A stretch of 64,000 nucleotides of DNA from Kitasatospora sp. CB01950 (lineage in GTDB: Bacteria; Actinomycetota; Actinomycetes; Streptomycetales; Streptomycetaceae), in NCBI RefSeq assembly GCF_001905465.1, contig NZ_LISX01000004.1, forward strand, positions 243,582 to 307,581, read 5' to 3'. A program made the position numbers and the translations under genes. The notes below the pieces were generated by a model. It saw only the letters and a program-made list of their open reading frames with translations. It did no database searches and was not told the origin of the DNA. Positions 37,108 through 44,978 of the stretch are shown piece after piece (the first letter of the stretch is position 1; every line of letters begins with the position of its first letter).

Positions 37108-37989
37108 TCAGTAACCGAACGCCCGTGCCGTGTTGGCGGCAATCGCCGTCGCCAACTCGTCCTCGCCCAGGGCCAGATGGGCCGCCATCGCGCGCAGGGT
37201 CACCGGGATCAGGTAGGGGGCGTTGGGGCGGCCGCGGTAGGGGTGGGGGGTGAGGAAGGGGGCGTCGGTCTCGATCAGGATGCGGTCGAGGGGGGTGGCG
37301 GTGAGGGCTTCGCGGAGGGGGTGGTTGGCCTTGTAGGTGACGGGGCCGGCGAAGGAGAGGTACCAGCCGTGTTCGGCGCAGGTTTTGGCCATGGCGGCGT
37401 CGCCGGAGTAGCAGTGGAAGATCGTCCGTTCGGGGGCGCCCTCTTCGAGCAGGACGGCGATGACGTCCTCGTGGGCGTCGCGGTCGTGGATGACCAGGGC
37501 CTTGCCGTGGCGCTTGGCGATCTCGATGTGCCGGCGGAAGGACTCCTTCTGCAGGTCGACGCCCTCGGGGCCGGTGCGGAAGTAGTCGAGGCCGGTCTCG
37601 CCGACGGCGAGGACGTGCGGGAGGGCGGCGAGGCGGTCGATCTCGGCGAGGGCCTCGTCCAGGGCGGCCTGGCCGCCGGGCGAACGGCGCTGGCCGGACC
37701 AACCGTCGGGGTCTCCGAGGAAGATCCGGGGGGCCTCGTTGGGGTGCAGCGCGACCGCGGCGTGCACCTGCTCGTACTCGGCGGCGAGGTCGGCGGCCCA
37801 CTGCGAGCCGGGCACGTCGCAGCCGACCTGGACGACCGTGGTGACGCCGACGGACGCGGCGCGGGCCAGCCCTTCGGCGGGGGTGCCGGACTGCATGTCG
37901 AGGTGGGTGTGCGAGTCGGCGACGGGTACCGCGAGCGGCTCGGGGAGCGGCGGCGGGGTGGAGCGGTCGTCGTTCTTCTTGGCGGCCAT
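37108..37989 (-). CDS. TatD-family metal-dependent hydrolase/DNase
   Basis: The product is 293 aa. Metal ligands are visible in [44 protein letters not shown] and LIETDAPFL, the full TatD set. In actinobacteria it normally heads the tatD-rpfB-rsmA-ispE group. ATG 37989. A 17-bp tandem array lies directly upstream. Confidence 0.94.
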   Translation of the reverse strand: MAAKKNDDRSTPPPLPEPLAVPVADSHTHLDMQSGTPAEGLARAASVGVTTVVQVGCDVPGSQWAADLAAEYEQVHAAVALHPNEAPRIFLGDPDGWSGQRRSPGGQAALDEALAEIDRLAALPHVLAVGETGLDYFRTGPEGVDLQKESFRRHIEIAKRHGKALVIHDRDAHEDVIAVLLEEGAPERTIFHCYSGDAAMAKTCAEHGWYLSFAGPVTYKANHPLREALTATPLDRILIETDAPFLTPHPYRGRPNAPYLIPVTLRAMAAHLALGEDELATAIAANTARAFGY

Positions 37990-38043
37990 CGGAGCGCAGT
38001 CTTCTCTTCGGGAGAACGGGGAAGGTCGCGGCGAATCCTACGT

Positions 38044-38125
38044 CCCCGGACATGCCGCGGCCCCGGACGTGCCGCAGCCCCGGACATGCCGCGGCCCCGG
38101 ACGTGCCGCGGCCCCGGATCGCGGG
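38044..38125. repeat. 17-bp tandem array upstream of tatD
   Basis: Four 17-bp units CCCCGGACRTGCCGCRG (38044, 38061, 38078, 38095; A/G alternates in register) and a partial fifth lie 55-130 bp upstream of tatD. The surrounding 174-bp gap has no gene. Confidence 0.85.
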
Positions 38126-38163
38126 TGGCGGTCCGGGGCCGGCGGGCATCGGAGTGGTGGGTG

Positions 38164-38583
38164 TCAGTCGGTGTGGTGGCGCCGGAACAGCCGGTTCCAC
38201 CAGTGCCGGCCGCGCGGCTTGCGCCGCCGCTGCGGGCCCTCGGGTTCGGCGGTGGGCGCGTAGCCGGGGGCGACGCTGGCGGCGAGGGCGGCGACCCGAC
38301 CGGCCCGCATGATTCGGACCCGTTCACCGCCGCAGCCGGGGCAGACCAGTTCGCGCAGCGGGGACGGCACCTTGACCCCGTTCGCCTTGTACTCGACCAC
38401 GGTGTGTCCGTCGCGGCCGGTGTGGTGCTCGATGTCGTACGCCTGCTCCCAGCCGTAGCCGCAGTTGAGGCAGACGAAGGAGTAGGCCTCGCGGACCGTC
38501 TCCACGGGGATGCGCGGCCGGGTGGTCAGCCCGAGACCGCTGGGTGCTCCGCCGTCCAGGGGGCTGTCGATCGTGTCGCTCAT
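38164..38583 (-). CDS. Zinc-ribbon protein of unknown function
   Basis: A 139-aa conserved streptomycete-type protein. A CLNC(43 residues)CPGC zinc ribbon, with HH in YDIEHHTGRDGH between the halves, is followed by an Ala-rich stretch and a strongly basic tail (RRRKPRGRHWWNRLFRRHH). It could bind nucleic acid or a ribosomal partner, by charge only. ATG 38583 has GAGGTGG 6 nt upstream. It lies between tatD and rsmI. Confidence 0.7.
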   Translation of the reverse strand: MSDTIDSPLDGGAPSGLGLTTRPRIPVETVREAYSFVCLNCGYGWEQAYDIEHHTGRDGHTVVEYKANGVKVPSPLRELVCPGCGGERVRIMRAGRVAALAASVAPGYAPTAEPEGPQRRRKPRGRHWWNRLFRRHHTD

Positions 38584-38834
38584 GCGCCACCTCGCTTCGC
38601 TCGGAGCCCGTCGCCCGACCTGGCGGGCCCGGCGCGGGTCTTTCCATCCCAGGGAATGCCCGGGAGGGTCCGTCCGATGCCCGGCTTGCCAAGTCTTGGT
38701 TCCGAATTGGCCCTCCGCTGGGGTGCTCATTCCAACGTACGACCGTTTCCGGCCACGGGCACACGGCCGATCGAACAGCACGCTCGACCGGCCGACGTGT
38801 TCAACCGGCCGACGTGTTCGACCGGCCGACGCGC
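38584..38834. other. Intergenic with 3' repeat array (no gene)
   Basis: This 251-bp gap separates rsmI from the zinc-ribbon gene. Its last 50 bp hold the 17-bp array at 38785; the remainder carries no recognisable gene or hairpin. Confidence 0.45.
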
Positions 38835-38835
38835 T
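38785..38835. repeat. 17-bp tandem array at the rsmI stop codon
   Basis: Three units of CGACCGGCCGACGTGTT (38785, 38802, 38819). The third runs into the first base of the rsmI stop codon. It is unrelated in sequence to the other 17-bp array at 38044. Confidence 0.85.
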
Positions 38836-39680
38836 CAGCCCGCGTGCTTGGCCGCCACCACGGCGTCGAAGACGACGGACTTGCGCAGGCCGAGCTCGGT
38901 GGCGACCGCGGCGATCGCCTCCTTGCGGCGTTCGCCGGCCTCCTCGCGGGCGGCGACCCGGCGGGCGAGTTCGGCGGGGCCGACCTCCTCGGGGGCGGCG
39001 GGCGGGGCGCCGGCCACCACGACGGTGATCTCGCCCCTGACGCCGTCGGCGGCCCAGGCGGCGAGTTCGGCGAGCGGGCCGCGCTTGACCTCCTCGTAGG
39101 TCTTGGTGAGTTCGCGGCAGACCGCGGCGGACCGGTCGGCGCCGAAGGCCTCGGCCATCGCGGCGAGGGTCTCGGCGATCCGGTGCGGGGCCTCGAAGAA
39201 GACCATGGTGCGGGGTTCGGCGGCGATCTGGGCGAGCTGCCGGGAGCGGTCGCCGGCCTTGCGGGGCAGGAAGCCCTCGAAGGTGAAGCGGTCGACGGGC
39301 AGCGCGGACAGCGCCAGCGCGGTGAGCACGGCGGACGGGCCGGGAACGGCGGTCACCTTGATCCCGGCGGCGACGGCCGCGTCCACCAGCCGGTAGCCGG
39401 GGTCGGAGACCGAGGGCATGCCGGCGTCGGTGACCAGCAGCACCCGGGCGCCGCCCTGGAGCGCGGTGACGAGTTCGGGGGTGCGGCCGACCTCGTTGCC
39501 CTCGAAGTAGGACACCACCCGGCCGGTCGGCGTCACGCCGAGCGCCTGGGTGAGCCGGCGCAGCCGCCGGGTGTCCTCGGCCGCGATGACGTCCGCCTCC
39601 GCGAGTTCGGCGCGCAGTCGGGGCGGCGCGTCCTCGACGTCGCCGATGGGGGTACCTGCCAGTACGAGAACACCAGTCAC
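38835..39680 (-). CDS. rsmI: 16S rRNA (cytidine1402-2'-O)-methyltransferase
   Basis: A 281-aa tetrapyrrole-methylase-fold enzyme that modifies C1402 of the decoding centre. Motifs are LVLAGTPIGDVEDAP, VIAAEDTRRLRRL, VSYFEGNE, LVTDAGMPSVSDPG and VPGPSAVLTALALSALP. GTG 39680. It is divergent from the O-mannosyltransferase gene across 115 bp, as in other streptomycetes. Confidence 0.96.
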   Translation of the reverse strand: MTGVLVLAGTPIGDVEDAPPRLRAELAEADVIAAEDTRRLRRLTQALGVTPTGRVVSYFEGNEVGRTPELVTALQGGARVLLVTDAGMPSVSDPGYRLVDAAVAAGIKVTAVPGPSAVLTALALSALPVDRFTFEGFLPRKAGDRSRQLAQIAAEPRTMVFFEAPHRIAETLAAMAEAFGADRSAAVCRELTKTYEEVKRGPLAELAAWAADGVRGEITVVVAGAPPAAPEEVGPAELARRVAAREEAGERRKEAIAAVATELGLRKSVVFDAVVAAKHAG

Positions 39681-39760
39681 GGGACCATCCTCCCCTACCG
39701 GCGGGGGTCCTCACCGGGACGGGACCCGGTACGGTGCGGCGCGGGCCTCGCGGGGACCCC

Positions 39761-39788
39761 TTGTGACTTCAGCCATTGCCCCTACGAT
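39761..39788 (+). promoter_or_regulatory. Promoter of the O-mannosyltransferase gene, leaderless
   Basis: TTGTGA (39761-39766) and TACGAT (39783-39788) have a 16-bp spacer. The -10 box ends 7 nt before GTG 39796, which places the transcript start at the start codon. Confidence 0.6.
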
Positions 39789-39795
39789 GTGGCCC

Positions 39796-41607
39796 GTGAG
39801 CGGCGACATGGACAGTGGTATGGACCACCCCGGGCGGGGCGGCGTGACGGTGCTGGAATCGGCCGATCCGGCCGCCGTTCCGGGGCCGCGCGCCGAGCCC
39901 GAAACGGCCTCCCGGTGGGCCCGGGCGCTGGTCGGCGTGGGTTACCGCGCGCCGTTCCGCCGGCCGGCGGTCGAGCAGTTGGTGCCGCCGATGCCGGACG
40001 GTCCGGGCGTCACCCCGGAGCTGGTCCCGCCGTCCCCGGTGCTGGTCAGGCTGGGCATCCGGCTGCCGGACGCGCTCTGGTCCTGGCTGTGCCGCTGGTC
40101 GGGCTGGCTCGGCCCGATCGCGGTCGCGGCGTTCGCGGGCGTGCTGCGTTTCGTCGGCCTCGGCGGGCCGCACGCGCTGATCTTCGACGAGACGTACTAC
40201 GCCAAGGACGCGTACGCGCTCTGGCAGGTCGGCTACGAGACCAACTGGTCGGACGACGCCAACGCCCTGATCACCGGCGCGAACCCGAGCGTCCCGTTCC
40301 GCACCGACCCGGCGTACATCGTGCACCCGCCGGTGGGTAAGTGGATCATCGGGCTGGGCGAGCAGATCTACGGCATGAACCCGTTCGGCTGGCGGTTCAT
40401 GATGGCCGTGCTCGGCACCCTGTCGGTGCTGATGCTGGCCCGGATCGGGCGGCGGCTGTTCCGCTCGACCCTGCTGGGCTGCGTGGCCGGGCTGCTGATG
40501 TCGGTCGACGGCCTGCACTTCGTGCTCAGCCGCACCGCGATCCTCGACCTGATCGTGATGTTCTGGTTCCTCGCCGCGTTCGGCCTGCTGCTGATCGACC
40601 GGGACCGCACCCGGGCGCTGATCGCGCAGCGGCTGGAGGCGGGGCTGCCGACCGGCTGGTGGCAGCTCGGCTGGCGGCCCTACCGGCTGGCGGCGGGCGT
40701 CAGCCTCGGTCTGATGATGGGCACCAAGTGGAGCGGCGCCCCGGCGATCGCCGCGTTCGTGCTGCTCACCGCGTTCTGGGACACCTCGGCCCGCCGCCTG
40801 GCCGGCCGGATGCGCACCGCCGCCGGGCAGCCGGTCGACGAGCGCGGACGCCTGCTGCGGCACTGCTGGGACTTCGTCTCGTCCGGCCTGAGCATCGGCA
40901 TCACCGCGCTGGCCACCTACCTGGTCACCTGGACGGGCTGGCTGATGTCCTCGACGCAGCCCGGCAAGGGCGGCTACTTCCGCGACTGGGCGGTTCAGCA
41001 CCCGGGCGGCTTCGGCCCGGACTGGCTGCGCAGCCTGTGGCACTACCACTACACGATGTGGGACTTCCACACCCACCTGCACAGCCCGCACACCTACCAG
41101 TCCAACCCGTGGAGCTGGCTGGTGCTGGGCCGCCCGGTCTCGTTCTTCTACGAGTCGCCGAAGAACGGCCAGGACGGCTGCACCGCCGCCGACTGCGCCC
41201 GCGAGGTGCTGGCGATCGGCACCCCGCTGCTGTGGTGGGCGGGCATCGCCGCGCTGCTGTACTGCCTGTACCGCTGGCTGATGCGCCGCGACTGGCGGGC
41301 AGGGGCGCTGCTGAGCGGCGTGGCGGCCGGCTACCTGCCCTGGTTCATGTACCAGGAGCGGACGATCTTCCTGTTCTACGCGGTGTGCTTCGTACCGTTC
41401 CTGGCGCTGGCGGTGACGATGATGATCGGCGCGATGCTGGGGCCCGCGGAGGCCTCGCCGGACCGCCGGATGGCGGGCGCCACGGCCGCCGGTCTGCTGG
41501 TCACGGCGATCATGTGGAACTTCCTGTACTTCTATCCGCTCTTCACCGGCCAGACGATCCCACTGTCGGACTGGAACGGCCGGATATGGCTCAGCACCTG
41601 GCTCTGA
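39796..41607 (+). CDS. pmt: Protein O-mannosyltransferase (Pmt, GT39)
   Basis: A 603-aa GT-C membrane enzyme that moves mannose from polyprenyl-phosphate-mannose to exported proteins. About eleven membrane helices are predicted. The first outer loop has FDETYYAKDAYALW with the catalytic Asp-Glu, and VHPPVGKWIIGLGEQIYG follows; YQERTIFLFYAVCFVPF lies near the C-terminus. GTG 39796 fits a leaderless transcript; ATG 39808 or 39820 are alternatives. Likely substrates include lipoproteins and penicillin-binding proteins such as that encoded next door. Confidence 0.93.
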   Translation: MSGDMDSGMDHPGRGGVTVLESADPAAVPGPRAEPETASRWARALVGVGYRAPFRRPAVEQLVPPMPDGPGVTPELVPPSPVLVRLGIRLPDALWSWLCRWSGWLGPIAVAAFAGVLRFVGLGGPHALIFDETYYAKDAYALWQVGYETNWSDDANALITGANPSVPFRTDPAYIVHPPVGKWIIGLGEQIYGMNPFGWRFMMAVLGTLSVLMLARIGRRLFRSTLLGCVAGLLMSVDGLHFVLSRTAILDLIVMFWFLAAFGLLLIDRDRTRALIAQRLEAGLPTGWWQLGWRPYRLAAGVSLGLMMGTKWSGAPAIAAFVLLTAFWDTSARRLAGRMRTAAGQPVDERGRLLRHCWDFVSSGLSIGITALATYLVTWTGWLMSSTQPGKGGYFRDWAVQHPGGFGPDWLRSLWHYHYTMWDFHTHLHSPHTYQSNPWSWLVLGRPVSFFYESPKNGQDGCTAADCAREVLAIGTPLLWWAGIAALLYCLYRWLMRRDWRAGALLSGVAAGYLPWFMYQERTIFLFYAVCFVPFLALAVTMMIGAMLGPAEASPDRRMAGATAAGLLVTAIMWNFLYFYPLFTGQTIPLSDWNGRIWLSTWL

Positions 41608-41684
41608 GCCACACCGAGGAGCGTGTACCGGATGTGTCACAAACCGACGGCGTGTCGTGAGTGCACGGATGGTGTCTGCTTATG

Positions 41685-41719
41685 GTGTCGTGGCCGCTGA
41701 ATCCCGACGGCCACGACAC
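41685..41719 (+). promoter_or_regulatory. Leader hairpin before the MecA-type PBP gene
   Basis: A perfect 12-bp inverted repeat (GTGTCGTGGCCG with CGGCCACGACAC) and an 11-nt loop end 17 nt before the GTG start. A TATGGT box (41681-41686) overlaps the left arm. It may be an operator or a leader hairpin. Confidence 0.5.
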
Positions 41720-41736
41720 ATTCTGGGGGGCTCCAC

Positions 41737-43443
41737 GTGAACAACGGCGCGAAGATCGGCATCGCCTCGGTCGCCGCTCTGCTGCTCCTCGGCGGCGGCT
41801 ACGGGGCCTACGCCCTGATCTCCGGCGACTCCGGTGGCAAGGAGTCCGCCAAGCCCCGCACCGTGGTCGCCGAGCCCCCCGGCCCCGAGCTCGCCGCATC
41901 CGGCGCCAAGGCGTTCCTGGACGCCTGGGCCAAGGGCGACCTGTTCGGCGCGGCCAAGCTCACCGACGACCCGGACAAGGCGCAGGCCGCACTGCAGGCC
42001 TTCCAGAGCAACGTGAAGCCCAGCGCGCTGCACCTCACCGTCGGCGGCCCCACCACCGCGCCCAGCCCCAGCCCGTCCGCCTCCAAGTCCTCCGCCGCCG
42101 GCGTCGGCGACGGGACGGCACCGCCCTCCTCGACCGCCTCCCCGGCGCCGACCGGGGTGCTGGAGAGCTTCAAGGCGTCGATGGAGTTCGCCGAGACCGG
42201 CAGCCCGTGGAACTACGACGGCGTGCTCGGGGTGGTGAAGATGAGCGACGGCACCGCCGCCGTGCACTGGGCGCCGACCGTGATCCACCCGAAGCTGGAC
42301 GGCACCGAGACCATCGGCATCAAGCCGGTGTTCGCCGCGCCCGCCGCCGTCACCGACCGCAAGGGCAAGCCGCTGAGCAGCTACCCCTCGCTGGGCCCGT
42401 TCCTCGCGCAGCTGAAGGCCGCCGCCCCGCAGGGCGGCAACCCGGAGGACGCCGGCACCGCCGTGGTGATCTCCCCGGCGTCCGGCAACGGCGCCGCCGA
42501 GAAGCTGTTCACGCTGAAGGAGCCGAAGGCCGTCCCCAACCTGAAGCTGACCCTGGACGCGGACCTCCAGGCGGCCGCCGAGTCCGCGGTCGCCGCGCAG
42601 GGCAAGCCGGGCTCGCTGGTGGCGATCGAGCCCAGCACCGGCGGCATCCTGGCCTACGCCTTCTCCCCCACGACCGGCCAGAACCGGGCGTTCTCCGGGG
42701 CGACCGCGCCCGGCTCCACCATGAAGGTGCTGACCGCCGCCGCGCTGCTGGAGGCCGGGGTCACGCCGAGCACCACCATGGCCTGCCCGGAGACCACCAT
42801 GGTCACCGGCAAGTCCATCAGCAACGACTTCAAGGGCGCGCACCCCGAGTACACGCTCACCGACGCGTTCATCAACTCCTGCAACACCTCCTTCATCGAG
42901 AAGGGCAAGGACGTCCTCAAGCCGAGCAGCCTGCCCTCGCTCGCCAAGGACGTGTTCGGCATCGGCCTGGTCTGGAAGACCGGCCTGTCGAACTTCGACA
43001 CCGAGATCCCGGTCGAGACCAGCATGGCGGGCGCGGCCAGCGAGTTCATCGGCCAGGGCAAGATCCGCGCCAACCCGCTGGGCATGGCGTCGATCGCCGC
43101 GACCGTGCAGTCCGGGGTGTTCCGGCAGCCGATCCTGGTGCCCGGCATGGACCAGGTGAAGGCCTCCCGGACGCTCTCCGGCGACGTGCTCACCTCGCTG
43201 CGGTCGCTGATGACGCAGACCGTCAAGTCCGGCACCGCCGCGAGCGTGAAGCCGGCCCTGCCGTCCGGTTCCGGTGCGAAGACCGGCACCGCCGAGGTCG
43301 ACAGCACCACCGACGCGAACTCCTGGTTCCTCGCCTACTCGGGCGACCTCGCGGTCGCCGCCGAGTTCCAGGGCGCCGGGCACGGCGCGGCGGCAGCCGG
43401 ACCGGCCTCGTCCAAGGTGCTGGGAGTCGGTAACCACAAGTGA
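41737..43443 (+). CDS. Class B-like penicillin-binding protein with MecA N-terminal domain
   Basis: The product is 568 aa. One N-terminal membrane anchor (8-28) precedes an NTF2-like MecA_N domain (50-175) interrupted by a Ser/Pro linker, then a dimer-like region and the transpeptidase domain with S327-x-x-K330, S381-C-N383 and K515-T-G517, so it should be catalytically competent for peptidoglycan cross-linking. The Ser/Thr/Pro-rich linker at 105-140 is a plausible O-mannosylation target of the adjacent Pmt. GTG 41737. Confidence 0.92.
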   Translation: MNNGAKIGIASVAALLLLGGGYGAYALISGDSGGKESAKPRTVVAEPPGPELAASGAKAFLDAWAKGDLFGAAKLTDDPDKAQAALQAFQSNVKPSALHLTVGGPTTAPSPSPSASKSSAAGVGDGTAPPSSTASPAPTGVLESFKASMEFAETGSPWNYDGVLGVVKMSDGTAAVHWAPTVIHPKLDGTETIGIKPVFAAPAAVTDRKGKPLSSYPSLGPFLAQLKAAAPQGGNPEDAGTAVVISPASGNGAAEKLFTLKEPKAVPNLKLTLDADLQAAAESAVAAQGKPGSLVAIEPSTGGILAYAFSPTTGQNRAFSGATAPGSTMKVLTAAALLEAGVTPSTTMACPETTMVTGKSISNDFKGAHPEYTLTDAFINSCNTSFIEKGKDVLKPSSLPSLAKDVFGIGLVWKTGLSNFDTEIPVETSMAGAASEFIGQGKIRANPLGMASIAATVQSGVFRQPILVPGMDQVKASRTLSGDVLTSLRSLMTQTVKSGTAASVKPALPSGSGAKTGTAEVDSTTDANSWFLAYSGDLAVAAEFQGAGHGAAAAGPASSKVLGVGNHK

Positions 43444-43444
43444 C

Positions 43445-43484
43445 GGCGGGCAGGGGCCCCTGCCCGCCGTCCGGCGGGCAGGGG
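43445..43484. terminator. Three-armed bidirectional terminator
   Basis: GGCGGGCAGGGG (43445-43456), its complement (43457-43468) and the first arm again (43473-43484) allow alternative 12-bp perfect hairpins. The distal pair has a 4-nt loop. It lies between convergent genes. Confidence 0.82.
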
Positions 43485-44978
43485 CTACTGCGCGAAGCGC
43501 CGCAGCAGGTTCTCGGTGACCTGCCGGGTGAACGCGCCGGCCCGGCCGTCGATGCCGTGGATGCCGCCCTGCCCGGTCGCCTCCAGCGACTCCACCCACC
43601 GCATGGTGCCGGTGGCGAAGACCAGCGCGCCGCTGCCCGCCGTGTACAGCGCGGTGTCGGCGAACGAGGCCCGGCCGTCGCAGACCACCGGGGAGTGCGA
43701 CAGCACCTCGATGCCCTGCGGCGTCGGGAAGGACGTGTTCACCCGGTCGTACTCGACGCCGACCAGGTGCGGGAAGCTGTCGCCGGCCTTGGCGCCGGTG
43801 CCCGCGAACAGCCAGTGGTCGGGGGCGGTGACCACGTACGGGGCGTCCACCGGGTAGCCGTCGTAGATGACGCCGAGCAGCGAGGACTCCGGGTCCGCGC
43901 CGGGCGGGGAGCGGAAGTCGGTGGTCGCCGGGTGCCCCGCCCGGTAGCCGGGGTCGTCCTTCCAGGCGCCCTTCCAGCACACCACGGTGCGGTCCGGCCC
44001 GGTCGGCGACGGCTCGTAACGCACCCGCCGGAAACAGCAGTTGGCGCCCAGGACGGCCAGGTGGGTGCCGGCGTCGCGGGCCGCGGTGAAGTGCGCGCGC
44101 TGCTCGGGCGACCAGTACTCGTCGTGGCCGAGCGAGAGCGCCGCCTTGGCGCCGCGCAGCAGGTTCGGGTCGGCGGCGACGTCGATGCAGGTGGTGTACG
44201 AGAGCGGGATGCCGAGCTTCTCGGCGAGCGCGATCAGCGGGGCCTCGTAGACCAGGAACAGGCCCGCGCCGTCGTCGTACTGGTAGGGCCGGTCGAAGCT
44301 GACCTGGTACGAGCGGGTGGGCAGCCCGCCGGACGGGCCGTTGTACAGGTTGTAGCCGCCCCACTCGTTGTAGGCCTGCCAGGTGGCGACGGAGTTGACC
44401 ACCACGGTGGTACCGGCGGTACTGCGCGAACGCACGGTGAGCGGCACGTAGCGCTGCCCGGCCCCGCCGTCCGCGTCCAGCCGCAGCAGGTAGCAGCCCT
44501 CGGGCCAGCCGGTGGTGTCGACGGCGGTGCTGCGCGGCCAGGAGGTGATCACCGTCCGGGTGGCGGGCTCGACGGTGAACGGCTGCTGCTTGGCGCCGGG
44601 CAGCCGGTCCGACTTCCACACCTGCCGGGCGCGTGCGCCGCCGTACCAGCCCATCCGATAGGCGGTGACGGTGAAGCCGGGCGCGGTGGTGGAGACGTGC
44701 AGGCCGACCTGCTCGCCGGGCAGCACGCTGACCCGGTCCGCCCAGCCCTCGATCGCGTCGGCGGGGCCGGCGTGGGTGATCGCCCAGTCGGCGTTGCCCG
44801 GTCTGGCGTTCTCCGCGGCGGTGCCGGACGGTTCGGGGCTCGGCGCGGCGGCCGTGCCGCCGCCGGTGGGTGCGGCGGCGCCGGTGGCGGTGCGGCCCGG
44901 GCCGCAGGCGGTGAGCGAGGCGGCCGCTCCGGCGGCCAGGCCCAGGAAGCGGCGTCGTCCGGTGGCGCCCAAGATCAC
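43485..44978 (-). CDS. Exported N,N-dimethylformamidase beta-subunit-like protein
   Basis: The product is 497 aa. The N-terminus combines a twin-arginine motif (RRRFLGLAAG) and a lipobox (LTAC), so it is probably a Tat-exported lipoprotein. The body matches the C-terminal domain family of DMF amidohydrolase large subunits: YRMGWYGGARAR, NSVATWQAYNEWGGYNLYNG, LSLGHDEYWSPEQRAH, ANCCFRRVRYE. Actual amidase activity is unproven. GTG 44978 overlaps the stop of the upstream GT87-like gene (GTGA); TTG 44972 is an alternative start. Confidence 0.82.
   Translation of the reverse strand: MILGATGRRRFLGLAAGAAASLTACGPGRTATGAAAPTGGGTAAAPSPEPSGTAAENARPGNADWAITHAGPADAIEGWADRVSVLPGEQVGLHVSTTAPGFTVTAYRMGWYGGARARQVWKSDRLPGAKQQPFTVEPATRTVITSWPRSTAVDTTGWPEGCYLLRLDADGGAGQRYVPLTVRSRSTAGTTVVVNSVATWQAYNEWGGYNLYNGPSGGLPTRSYQVSFDRPYQYDDGAGLFLVYEAPLIALAEKLGIPLSYTTCIDVAADPNLLRGAKAALSLGHDEYWSPEQRAHFTAARDAGTHLAVLGANCCFRRVRYEPSPTGPDRTVVCWKGAWKDDPGYRAGHPATTDFRSPPGADPESSLLGVIYDGYPVDAPYVVTAPDHWLFAGTGAKAGDSFPHLVGVEYDRVNTSFPTPQGIEVLSHSPVVCDGRASFADTALYTAGSGALVFATGTMRWVESLEATGQGGIHGIDGRAGAFTRQVTENLLRRFAQ

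Noticed and set aside
38044..38835. CRISPR array
   Set aside because: The 17-bp units are contiguous with no spacers, and no cas genes are present.
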